From the NCBI GenBank assembly GCA_035652815.1, contig DASRDB010000001.1, positions 372,001-436,000 on the forward strand: a stretch of 64,000 nucleotides of DNA, written 5' to 3'. This DNA is from DASRDB01 sp035652815. Lineage in GTDB: Bacteria > Chloroflexota > Ktedonobacteria > Ktedonobacterales > Ktedonobacteraceae. This document shows positions 36,987 to 44,606 of the stretch, piece by piece; the stretch's first letter is position 1, and each line of letters begins with the position of its first letter. A model generated the notes under the pieces. It saw nothing but the letters and a program-made list of their open reading frames with translations, was not told the origin of the DNA and did no database searches. The translations under genes and the position numbers were made by a program.

Positions 36987-38072
36987 ATGGGTAAAAAAGT
37001 TGCGCTGCTGCTTGTCATCCTGGTGGTGCTTGCAGGCATCTCAGGCGTCTATATCGCCGGGGGCTTACAGGCGTATGCTCGTGACCAGCAGAAAAACCTT
37101 GCCAGCCAGCAGCACTGCGGAGGACAACTGCCAGTGCATATCTGCGTGCAATCGCCTCGCGAATTGTTCAGTGCCTTTTATCCATCCTATCTCGCCACGC
37201 ACACGCCTCAGTTCATGGTTGCCTATCGCAGTGATACGCCCATTACTTTGATCATCAGTATTTCCATCGCGGGATTCACGCAGCCTGAAATTCAGACGAT
37301 AAACGCTACCGATCAGACGCAGGAGTTCAATGCGCTGCCCCTGGTGCAGGCGCAGTCGTTACGCAAGTGGACTGCTGACCAGACCACGCAGCTTCAGGTG
37401 CGCGTCACCGATACGCACAACGACCTGTACTATTATAACGACATTCCGCTGCTGGTGCATTCACGCTGGCTGATGCAGTGGGTTGCCGCCAATCGCCTTA
37501 AAATCGCGGCCTGGGTAACGCCGCAGGACCCATCGGTCGCGCAACTGGTGTTGAAGGCAGAGAACTACCTGCCAAACCAGCCCATGCCCGCGCCCAACGC
37601 ACTGATCGGCTACGCAAATAACGCCAGCCCCCGCCAGGTGCGCGACCAGGTAGATGCCATTTTCGATGCCATGCGTATCGACTATCATATTCGCTATGTG
37701 CAGGGTGCAGTACCTTACAGCGGCCCTGGCGATACCAGCATCTCACTCGAGTACATCAAGCTGCCGGGCGAGGTCTTGCAACAGCACAGCGGCATGTGCA
37801 TCGAGTTGACGGCGCTGCTGGCCTCGGCGGTAGAGCGTATCGGGCTGCATTCCGAAATCGTGATTATTCCCGGCCATGCCTTTCTCGGCGTAGCGGTCGA
37901 TCCCAACAATATCCATTTCGAATATTGGGATGCGGTGGATGTCAATAGCGGCGTTGCAGGCGACTCAGCCAATATTTCGGCGGATAAAGAATACTTGCAG
38001 TACCAGAAGCAACTGGTAGACACGATTGTCATTAGCGATGCACGCCAACAAGGAATCGAACCGATGCTTTAA
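36987..38072 (+). CDS. Membrane-anchored transglutaminase-like protein
   Basis: The 361-residue protein has an N-terminal membrane anchor or signal (VALLLVILVVLAGISGVYIA). A beta-rich middle domain follows, then a transglutaminase-like core at about 230-330. The likely triad is Cys in HSGMCIELTALLASAVE, His in IPGHAFLGV and Asp in FEYWDAVDV. Bacterial members are often cysteine proteases or peptidoglycan-related enzymes; the substrate here is unknown. The active site should be outside the cell. The gene is next to an FHA membrane protein, with repeat family C between them. Confidence 0.75.
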   Translation: MGKKVALLLVILVVLAGISGVYIAGGLQAYARDQQKNLASQQHCGGQLPVHICVQSPRELFSAFYPSYLATHTPQFMVAYRSDTPITLIISISIAGFTQPEIQTINATDQTQEFNALPLVQAQSLRKWTADQTTQLQVRVTDTHNDLYYYNDIPLLVHSRWLMQWVAANRLKIAAWVTPQDPSVAQLVLKAENYLPNQPMPAPNALIGYANNASPRQVRDQVDAIFDAMRIDYHIRYVQGAVPYSGPGDTSISLEYIKLPGEVLQQHSGMCIELTALLASAVERIGLHSEIVIIPGHAFLGVAVDPNNIHFEYWDAVDVNSGVAGDSANISADKEYLQYQKQLVDTIVISDARQQGIEPML

Positions 38073-38100
38073 TTGCATCACGCGGTTGAATGTTTAAAAA

Positions 38101-38178
38101 TGTAGGGACGCGATGAATCGCGTCCACCTCGTCTGGATGCGCAACCCAGGCAGGACGCGATGAATCGCGTCCCTACAA
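38101..38178. repeat. Inverted repeat, family C
   Basis: The arms GTAGGGACGCGATGAATCGC and complement frame a short centre near 38140. The closest copy is at 21385-21466, and a decayed half-copy starts at 59479. It lies only about 35 bases upstream of the reading frame that leads into the FHA gene. Confidence 0.9.
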
Positions 38179-38290
38179 CATCCTGAACGCGGCAGTCAAT
38201 ATAGCACAAAAGAAAGGGGACAGCACGACGAACGACGTAACCTTTGCGACATGGTTCACCTCGGGCTGTTATAGCGGTTTAGCCTGCTGC

Positions 38291-39658
38291 ATGCTGGCTA
38301 TCGCTATCAACGCGCTGTACACTGCGCTGCGCAAGCGCGGCACGACGCGCCAACTGGCCACCGTCATCCTCGCCTGTGTTTGTTCGGCGCTGCTGCTGCT
38401 GCCCGCCATCATCTGGTTCAACGTGCGCTTCAGCGATGTACTGGCGCAGGTGAGCAGCTTAGAGGTGACTGTTGCGCTGGTCTACGTTGCGCTCTGGGGC
38501 CTGGTTGTGCCGTTGGGGGCTACCAGTGCCTATTGCCTCTTCACCTCGCCACGCGAATCGCACACATCCACGCGCCTTCCTCGCGCAAACAGCCAGCGCA
38601 CAACGGTGGGCAATGCGCAAATTCCAATCTCGTCAAGGCTGCCACACCGCCAGCCAGGGCTGGTCCCGCCATTTGTCTATGGTGAAGATACGCCCTGGGG
38701 CTGGCTGGAACATTGCAGCGGGCGCTTAAAGGGGCAAAAGCTGGCTTTGAAGCGTTCCGTCATTACCTTTGGCCGCGAGGAGGACAACGACATCTGGCTG
38801 GACGATGATGAGACCTCTTCACGCTATCATGCCGAACTGGTCTGGCACGAAGGGCAGGTCTACCTCACAGATTGCGAGAGCCTGAACGGCGTGATTCTCA
38901 ATGGGCGGCGCATGCGCGGTTCGCTGCCCGTTTCCAGTGGCGATTTGATCGAAATCGGCACCTATAGTTTCCGCTTCGAGCTGGCCGAGCGACCTGTCGC
39001 TCTCTCCGATCAAGATGATCCCCTGCTCTTGCATATGCGCCGCTCTTCTCTCGCACCCGAAAACTGGGAAGAAGACTTCTCCTCGCGCAAAGTGGCGGGA
39101 ATCGGCTCAGGGCCAACACGCCCCATCGGCGAAAGCGACCCGTTAAACACGCCCAACTTCTTCTTACAGGAGGAGCCATTTGTGCCTTCCTCTATCCAGA
39201 CACCGCCACCCGGCACGCAGGACGCACTCCCACAACCAATGCGCGACCCCGTGACGCCATCACCCGTCTCAAGCCAGACAGGCGGTCTCTGCACCATCTC
39301 TAACGGCATGCTCGCCGGGCGCAGCTTCCTGCTTGATCGCCCGACGCTCACCGTCGGCTGCACCAGTGACTGCGATATCCAGCTTACCGACCTCACCTCT
39401 TTCGGTCAATACGCCCGCTTCCTGCACCAGAACGGCGGCGACTTCGTTTCCGGCATCGGTGTCTTCGTCAATAATGAAGCTGTGCTGGCTCCCCGCCAGC
39501 TACACAAAGGCGACCGTATCACCCTGGGCAACGCCATCTTCGAGTATTCCCTGGTTCCCGAAGCCAATACGTCCTCTATGCCACCACTTGCTGTATCACC
39601 GATTTCTCGTCCAATTAGCGGGCCGGTGCCTTTGCGGCTGCCGAGTAGGCAGAAGTAA
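38291..39658 (+). CDS. Membrane protein with two FHA domains
   Basis: The protein of at least 455 residues has membrane helices near the N-terminus (LATVILACVCSALLLLPAII; VALVYVALWGLVVPLG). The first FHA domain is at about 145-225 (VITFGREEDNDIWL, SSRYHAEL, ESLNGVILNG). A proline-rich linker leads to a second, more diverged FHA domain at about 335-440. The ATG at 38291 has no ribosome site. The same frame is open upstream and reads as a third hydrophobic segment, with AAAGGGGA at 38214 but no ATG, GTG or TTG after it. The true start is therefore uncertain. The protein should bind phosphothreonine at the membrane. Confidence 0.75.
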   Translation: MLAIAINALYTALRKRGTTRQLATVILACVCSALLLLPAIIWFNVRFSDVLAQVSSLEVTVALVYVALWGLVVPLGATSAYCLFTSPRESHTSTRLPRANSQRTTVGNAQIPISSRLPHRQPGLVPPFVYGEDTPWGWLEHCSGRLKGQKLALKRSVITFGREEDNDIWLDDDETSSRYHAELVWHEGQVYLTDCESLNGVILNGRRMRGSLPVSSGDLIEIGTYSFRFELAERPVALSDQDDPLLLHMRRSSLAPENWEEDFSSRKVAGIGSGPTRPIGESDPLNTPNFFLQEEPFVPSSIQTPPPGTQDALPQPMRDPVTPSPVSSQTGGLCTISNGMLAGRSFLLDRPTLTVGCTSDCDIQLTDLTSFGQYARFLHQNGGDFVSGIGVFVNNEAVLAPRQLHKGDRITLGNAIFEYSLVPEANTSSMPPLAVSPISRPISGPVPLRLPSRQK

Positions 39659-39737
39659 TCCATAGCCAGCCGTTTCCCGTACTGTCCGCAAGATAGCAAC
39701 ACAACCATGCTTCTGACAGGAAAGGAAACAGAGCGCT

Positions 39738-40193
39738 ATGACTCGCATTTACACCCCCATCTATATCCCTTTGCCTATGGAAACTATATTTAACTACGTC
39801 TCCGACCCGGCGAACTGGCCCCAATGGCATCCCTCCTCAATCGGCGTAAACGGCGCAACCGGCCATTCCCTGGAAGTAGGCGAGCAGGTAATCGAAGAAT
39901 TCCTCGTGGCAGGCAGGCGCGGCAAAGTTACCTGGACAGTGCGCGAACGCGACTTCCCCCGGCTGTGGAGTATCGAAGGCGATGTCCGCAAAGGCGTGGT
40001 GACATATGCCCTTCGCCCGCAGGGTGAAGGCACGCTTTTCGAACGAGTGTTTATTTACTCGCCGGGCAGTCTACTGAACTCCCTACTCAACATCCTCATT
40101 ATTCGCCGACGTGTTCAGACCGAATCCTGGCAGGCCGTGCGCCAACTCAAGCAGGTTTTGCTGGAGCGGCAAGCTAGCCCAGTGGAGAAGTGA
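39738..40193 (+). CDS. SRPBCC-fold protein
   Basis: The 151-residue protein has the polyketide cyclase/START pattern: IPLPMETIFNYVSDPANWPQ at the N-terminus, GEQVIEEFLVAGRRGKVTW, and a C-terminal helix. Such proteins bind hydrophobic ligands in a cavity. No ligand can be named. The start follows AGGAAAGG. Confidence 0.8.
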   Translation: MTRIYTPIYIPLPMETIFNYVSDPANWPQWHPSSIGVNGATGHSLEVGEQVIEEFLVAGRRGKVTWTVRERDFPRLWSIEGDVRKGVVTYALRPQGEGTLFERVFIYSPGSLLNSLLNILIIRRRVQTESWQAVRQLKQVLLERQASPVEK

Positions 40194-40204
40194 GCGCAAG
40201 CGTA

Positions 40205-40627
40205 TTATCCCAGGAATCGCTTATGATCTTTCAGCATGGCGATAAGATAGAGTAGCGGAACGATGGTATTAAGGTAGCCTATCAACGAAACGATCAAAAA
40301 AAGGAGGTCGTTGAGCGGTACGTCTTTCAGGAACGCGCCGGATAGGTTATGGAAGATGTAAAATACGACTTCGGTTAGCAGGAAAAGCAAAAGAATCCAG
40401 CCACCACCAGGCCACTGCGCAATCGTCAGCCAATATCCGGCCAGGAAGAAGACCAGGGTGAGCGTAAGCAACACTACACCCAAAGGTGCCGGAGCGACAT
40501 GGTAGACGCCATAGAAGTGAATATAATAAGGAATTTGCGCAACATAGTTGATGAGCGTCATGATGAACAGGATGAGAAGTGCCTTGCGCCAGCGCTGGGT
40601 CAACTGTGGACGGGCCATCAGGTGCAT
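40205..40627 (-). CDS. Four-helix membrane protein, function unknown
   Basis: The protein of about 140 residues has four membrane helices (about 15-35, 45-70, 75-95 and 110-135, for example VVLLTLTLVFFLAGYWLTIA). The start at 40627 is preferred because TAAAGGAG lies just before it; the frame could start at 40651. I recognise no family. Confidence 0.6.
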   Translation of the reverse strand: MHLMARPQLTQRWRKALLILFIMTLINYVAQIPYYIHFYGVYHVAPAPLGVVLLTLTLVFFLAGYWLTIAQWPGGGWILLLFLLTEVVFYIFHNLSGAFLKDVPLNDLLFLIVSLIGYLNTIVPLLYLIAMLKDHKRFLG

Positions 40628-40708
40628 GAAAAGAACTCCTTTATGATGCATGAGGTTATTATAGGCAAGCGAGCAAAGACTGTCAATTGTTTATAACCAG
40701 CGTAGCGA

Positions 40709-40790
40709 GGACGAAAGCCACCAGCAAGGGGATGGCTCTACAAGCCCTTTCGTATTGTAGAGCCATCCCCTTGCTGGTGGCTTTCGTCCC
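40709..40790. repeat. Inverted repeat, family B
   Basis: The arms GGACGAAAGCCACCAGCAAG and complement enclose a centre near 40748-40755. The family core is GCCACCxGCAAGGGGxTGGC followed by TCTACA. Other copies are at 43219, 55643 and 56642. Confidence 0.9.
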
Positions 40791-40883
40791 CCATTCGTAA
40801 AAATGTGATATCCATCCGGCATACTCACCCCGAAGCCCTTTCACGAACACCGTCTTTCGCTTGCCATGAAAAAGACCCTTTCG

Positions 40884-40916
40884 CCTGTCATCCTTCGCTG
40901 CGCTCAGGATGACAGG
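40884..40916. repeat. Short hairpin derived from family A
   Basis: CCTGTCATCC and GGATGACAGG pair around a 13-base loop that keeps the right-arm core of family A. It looks like a deletion remnant of a full element. It ends 17 bases before the extended -10 of the next gene. Confidence 0.85.
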
Positions 40917-40932
40917 TGGAGGCAGGTTGGTA

Positions 40933-40941
40933 TGCTATAAT
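40933..40941 (+). promoter_or_regulatory. Extended -10 promoter, likely leaderless transcript
   Basis: TGCTATAAT ends 5 bases before the ATG at 40947. A transcript starting at the normal distance would begin at the start codon itself. No ribosome site is present, which fits leaderless translation. Confidence 0.6.
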
Positions 40942-40946
40942 GCAGT

Positions 40947-41660
40947 ATGAGCATAGAAAACAAAATCGCCATCATCACCGGAGCAGGGCGCGGCATTGGC
41001 CGCGCTACCGCATTGCGTTTTGCGCGTGAGGGCGCGAAGGTTGTGCTTTTCAGCAGGAGTGCCGATAATTTAGATGAGGTCGCTAGCGAGATTCGTGGCC
41101 AGGGAGGCAAAGCGTTAGCGGTAGCGGGCGATGTCTCGCGTGAGGAAGATGTGCGGCGGCTGTTTGAGCAGGCAATGGCGGCGTATGGGCGGGTGGATAT
41201 CCTGGTCAACTGCGCGGGAATAGTGGAGGTGCGGCGCTTTGTTGAAATGGATGTGGCGACGTGGGATCGCGTGTTGAACGTGAACCTGCGCGGAACCTTT
41301 CTCTGCTGCCTGGAGGCCTTTCGCGTGATGGCGCAGCAGCAATCGGGCGTGATTATCAACCTTTCATCACTCTCAGGCGTAAAGAATGTGGAGAAATTTC
41401 CTGGGCTGAGCGCGTACAACGTTTCAAAATCGGGCGTGGCGGGGTTGACCGAAATCCTGGCGGTCGAGGGCAAGCCGTATAACATTCGCGTCTGCGCGGT
41501 CAGTCCGGGGGCTGTTGATACCGAGATGTTGCGCAAGGCGGCACCACACCTGAAGGCTGGCATGACGCCAGAAGACATGGCCGATATCCTGCTCTTCCTG
41601 GCGGACGATTCGGGGCGCATGCTGAGCGGGACAAATCTCGAAATCTTTAGCAATGCCTGA
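40947..41660 (+). CDS. Short-chain dehydrogenase/reductase
   Basis: The 237-residue classical SDR has the NAD(P) motif TGAGRGIGRA near 12, NNAG-type NCAG near 87, Ser in INLSSLSGV, and the catalytic YxxxK (SAYNVSKSG, Tyr near 152). It is coupled to a pyruvoyl-tetrahydropterin synthase gene and then a glycosyltransferase gene. A sepiapterin-reductase-like role is therefore an inference from context. Sequence alone only says SDR. The gene seems to have a leaderless transcript. Confidence 0.88.
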   Translation: MSIENKIAIITGAGRGIGRATALRFAREGAKVVLFSRSADNLDEVASEIRGQGGKALAVAGDVSREEDVRRLFEQAMAAYGRVDILVNCAGIVEVRRFVEMDVATWDRVLNVNLRGTFLCCLEAFRVMAQQQSGVIINLSSLSGVKNVEKFPGLSAYNVSKSGVAGLTEILAVEGKPYNIRVCAVSPGAVDTEMLRKAAPHLKAGMTPEDMADILLFLADDSGRMLSGTNLEIFSNA

Positions 41661-41679
41661 TGTATCGAAGGACAAACGA

Positions 41680-42090
41680 ATGGTTTACCTGACACGACGC
41701 GCAACGTTTAGCGCGGCCCATCGACTCTGGAGCAAGCACCTTTCTGACGAAGAAAACTATCGCCTCTACGATAAATGCGCCAACCCCAACGGACACGGGC
41801 ATAACTACGTGCTGGAAGTCACCCTGCGCGGCACTCCTGACCCGCAGACAGGCATGGTAATGAACCTGGTCGATTTGAAAGAGGCCATCCAGGAGCAGAT
41901 TCTGCGCTGGGTCGATCACAAACACCTGAACTACGATGTACCCTGGCTAGAGGGCTATGTACCGACAACTGAAGTGCTGGTAATACAGTTCTGGAAGCGC
42001 CTGGAAGAGGCCTTGCCTGCTGGTCTGCTCTACGAAGTGAAGTTATACGAGACGGAGAACAATACCGCGAGTTACCGAGGTGAGCAATGA
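41680..42090 (+). CDS. 6-pyruvoyl-tetrahydropterin synthase family enzyme
   Basis: The 136-residue protein has the zinc-binding histidines in FSAAHRLWSK and NGHGHNYVLEV, and a cysteine at the catalytic place (KCANPNGHGHNY). GMVMNLVDLKEAI and KLYETENNTASYRGEQ resemble eukaryotic-type 6-pyruvoyl-tetrahydropterin synthase more than the queuosine enzyme QueD, which normally has a DF after GMV. The start at 41680 has GAAGGAC upstream; an ATG at 41653 overlaps the SDR gene. It ends in a 4-base overlap with the glycosyltransferase. QueD activity remains possible. Confidence 0.82.
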   Translation: MVYLTRRATFSAAHRLWSKHLSDEENYRLYDKCANPNGHGHNYVLEVTLRGTPDPQTGMVMNLVDLKEAIQEQILRWVDHKHLNYDVPWLEGYVPTTEVLVIQFWKRLEEALPAGLLYEVKLYETENNTASYRGEQ

Positions 42091-43175
42091 GAGTCGCACT
42101 GGTTGCGCCGCTTGTCACGGCCATCGCTCAACCCTATCTCGGCGGCGCGCAGGCCTTGCTGGCCGACTTAGCCCAGGGCCTGAAACGTCGCGGACATTCG
42201 GTGACGCTTTTTGCGCGCAACAAATCGATTGTACCAGGAGTGGAGATCGAACAGGTCAGCGTGCCAGAGCATGTCACTCCCGCCAGTTTCGTCGAGGGAC
42301 AGGAGCGGCCTCTTGACGCCGGTTTCTTCAGTCAGGCCAATCTCTTCCTCAACCTCTTTCTCTCGCTGCGCCGCCGCAGTTCAGAATTTGATGTTGTTCA
42401 CGTCCATGCCTTCGATTGGCCTGCCTATGCCTGCAGCCCAATCGTGCAGGATATTCCGGTGCTGCATACGCTTCACCTGCCCGCCGTTTCACCCGAAATC
42501 AACGAGGCATTGCGCGTGCTGGATGAGCAAGGCCACCCGGTGAAACTGGTCACGGTCTCTCACTCCTGCGCTCATACCTACAGGGACTATACGCGCATAG
42601 ATGCCGTGATCTACAATGGGCTTGACCTGGATGCCATTCCCTTTTCGCCAAAGCCCTCCTCTGATGCACCCCTGCTTTTCGCGGGACGTATCGCGCCCGA
42701 AAAAGGTGTGGAGGCAGCCATTCAAATCGCTGAGCAGGCGGGCTACCGGCTCTTGATCGCCGGTGGCATCTACGACCAGCATTACTTTGAGGAGCGCGTG
42801 CAGCCTATGCTACGAGAGGCCGGAGATCGCGTCACCTACCTCGGGCAGTTAGAGCGGCTGGCGCTCTGGAAAGTCATGGGCCAATCACTCGGTCTGCTCT
42901 TCCCCATCGAATGGGACGAACCATTTGGCCTGACCGCCGTTGAGGCAATGGCAACCGGCACCCCCGTCATCGCGTACCGGCGCGGCGCGATGGAAGAGAT
43001 CATTCGCCACTGCGAGACCGGCTTCCTGGTAGAAGAAGGCGACCAGGCGAACGCCGCCGCCCTCGTCGATGACCTCTACGATATCCCTCGCGCTCGCTGC
43101 CGCGCCCATGTCGAAGCCAATTTCGGGCTTGACCAGATGATTGATGCTTATGAGTGGGTGTATGCAATGAAATAG
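42087..43175 (+). CDS. GT4-family glycosyltransferase
   Basis: The 362-residue GT-B enzyme has an N-terminal acceptor domain starting MRVALVAPLVTAIAQPYLGG and a C-terminal donor domain with LLFAGRIAPEKGVEAAI and the EX7E-like PFGLTAVEAMATGTPVIA. The donor is presumably a UDP- or GDP-sugar. It overlaps the pterin synthase gene by 4 bases. Because biopterin glucosyltransferases of cyanobacteria belong to this family, a pterin acceptor is proposed. An unrelated glycan is the alternative. Confidence 0.85.
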   Translation: MRVALVAPLVTAIAQPYLGGAQALLADLAQGLKRRGHSVTLFARNKSIVPGVEIEQVSVPEHVTPASFVEGQERPLDAGFFSQANLFLNLFLSLRRRSSEFDVVHVHAFDWPAYACSPIVQDIPVLHTLHLPAVSPEINEALRVLDEQGHPVKLVTVSHSCAHTYRDYTRIDAVIYNGLDLDAIPFSPKPSSDAPLLFAGRIAPEKGVEAAIQIAEQAGYRLLIAGGIYDQHYFEERVQPMLREAGDRVTYLGQLERLALWKVMGQSLGLLFPIEWDEPFGLTAVEAMATGTPVIAYRRGAMEEIIRHCETGFLVEEGDQANAAALVDDLYDIPRARCRAHVEANFGLDQMIDAYEWVYAMK

Positions 43176-43218
43176 GCATACTTCCATCAGAAAAGATACA
43201 CGGAAGCGTGGAGAGAGC

Positions 43219-43293
43219 CGGAAGCCACCCGCAAGGGGCTGGCTCTACAAGCCGCGTTGTATGGTAGAGCCAGCCCCTTGCGAGTGGCTTCCG
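43219..43293. repeat. Inverted repeat, family B
   Basis: CGGAAGCCACCCGCAAGGGG and its near complement flank a centre near 43256. It lies 44 bases after the glycosyltransferase stop and 45 bases before the next promoter, so it may separate the two transcripts. Confidence 0.9.
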
Positions 43294-43337
43294 ACCCCCA
43301 GCCCGATGAGTAGCTTCCGACCCTCTTTACATACCCC

Positions 43338-43366
43338 TTGACAATCCCAATTTTTCCGGTTATTCT
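43338..43366 (+). promoter_or_regulatory. Promoter of the ArsR-DUF2087 gene
   Basis: A perfect TTGACA (43338-43343) and TATTCT (43361-43366) are 17 bases apart, 49 bases before the ATG. Confidence 0.75.
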
Positions 43367-43414
43367 CTATTTAGACAGTTGCGTAATTGTAAAATTAGCT
43401 AATAGGATAAAGGC

Positions 43415-44020
43415 ATGGAAACATCAGAAAAAGACACCTCGCTTTCATCGGATGAAATGAAAGTGTTGGTGACAATGGGACGCGCCTTATCGGATCTGAC
43501 ACGCATTCGCATCCTGGGTCTCTTAGGAGAGCGGCCTATGTATGGATTGGAACTGGCGCAGGCGTTGGATGTGAAGCCGCCGACGATTACGCATCACATG
43601 GTGCCGCTAGTTTCGTCGGGATTGGTCAAGGTGAGGCGCGAGGATAACTATAACTATTACGAACTGGATAGCGAGGGTATCCAGCGCCTTTCGGAGAGCG
43701 CGCAGTATATCGCGAAGCTGCACCTGTCCAGCCATCCCTTACCATCGAAGACTGACGAACGGGCGCGTACTGTGGCGACATTCATTCAGAACGGAAAGCT
43801 GGTGAGCATTCCGGCGCAATACAAAAAACGCCGTTACGTGATGGAAGAGATTGCGCGCTCCTTTGAATGGGGCCGCCTCTACGATGAAAAAGAGGTGAAC
43901 GCCATTCTCAAGACCTTCCACGACGATGTAGCCAGCCTGCGCCGCGAGATGATCGACCAGCGCATCATGATGCGCGAAAACGGTAAATACTGGTTGGTAA
44001 GGCCACACCATGTCGATTAA
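43415..44020 (+). CDS. ArsR-type regulator with DUF2087 domain
   Basis: The 201-residue protein has a winged helix at about 18-90 (LSDLTRIRILGLLGERPMYG, VKPPTITHHMVPLVSSGLV) and a C-terminal DUF2087 domain (about 125-200: LVSIPAQYKKRRYVMEEIA, KEVNAILKTFHDDVASL). This pairing is known in Firmicutes and Chloroflexota, but its effector is not. No metal-binding cysteines are visible. It stands alone and may regulate itself. Confidence 0.9.
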   Translation: METSEKDTSLSSDEMKVLVTMGRALSDLTRIRILGLLGERPMYGLELAQALDVKPPTITHHMVPLVSSGLVKVRREDNYNYYELDSEGIQRLSESAQYIAKLHLSSHPLPSKTDERARTVATFIQNGKLVSIPAQYKKRRYVMEEIARSFEWGRLYDEKEVNAILKTFHDDVASLRREMIDQRIMMRENGKYWLVRPHHVD

Positions 44021-44040
44021 ATGGCGTGGCGCGATTTTGA

Positions 44041-44128
44041 TGTCATCCTGAGTGCAGCGAAGGATCTCCGTTGCCCGACGATTCGTGTACCGACGCCGGA
44101 GATCCTTCGCTGCGCTCAGGATGACAGG
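44041..44128. repeat. REP-like inverted repeat, family A
   Basis: The left arm starts TGTCATCCTGAGTGCAGCGA and the right arm ends TGCGCTCAGGATGACAGG. The centre (about 44070-44096) is unpaired. It lies 20 bases after the ArsR gene. Confidence 0.92.
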
Positions 44129-44276
44129 CCTGGATATCCCCTCTTTTTCTCCCTTGCGACCTTCTAATCGTGCGGATTATACTACTCTCATAGAAGAGAG
44201 GAATGTATCGCGTTCTTTATCAGGCTGACAACGTTGTAGCTGTTTTCACGCGCGAGAGGCTGAAGGAGCAAAAGCT

Positions 44277-44605
44277 ATGGTCTCCCAGCAATCCTTTTTT
44301 CCTGGAGAACTTCTTCTCCAGACGCTCTTCAGGGATCGTTACTTCATTCTGAGCAAGGTTGGCGAGGGTGGCTTTGGTTCGGTCTACAAGGCCAGAGACA
44401 TCCAGAACAGAGATCGCTTTGTTGCCATCAAGGAAGTATGTCTAGTATGCTTGAGATGGATGTACACAAAAGGCCCCCTGACATCGCTTATGTGCAACAG
44501 GAGCTACAGGAACTGGACACCATCTGGTCTGGCATCTGCAAGAGCTTCTGGCGGCCAAAACTGGGCTATATCCCACAGCCGAGCAGTTCAGGACGTTCTT
44601 CCTGA
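44277..44605 (+). pseudogene. Ser/Thr protein kinase remnant with an internal deletion
   Basis: The ATG at 44277 opens a clear kinase N-lobe: RYFILSKVGEGGFGSVYKAR and then FVAIKEV, with the catalytic lysine. After about 44438 that frame loses kinase character. In another frame (44447-44605) the sequence reads MLEMDVHKRPPDIAYVQQEL, the end of a kinase C-lobe, before a stop at 44605. The catalytic HRD and DFG regions are missing. The whole centre seems deleted with a frame change, so no active kinase can be made. A longer open frame to 44756 is not a gene. Confidence 0.8.
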
Positions 44606-44606
44606 A

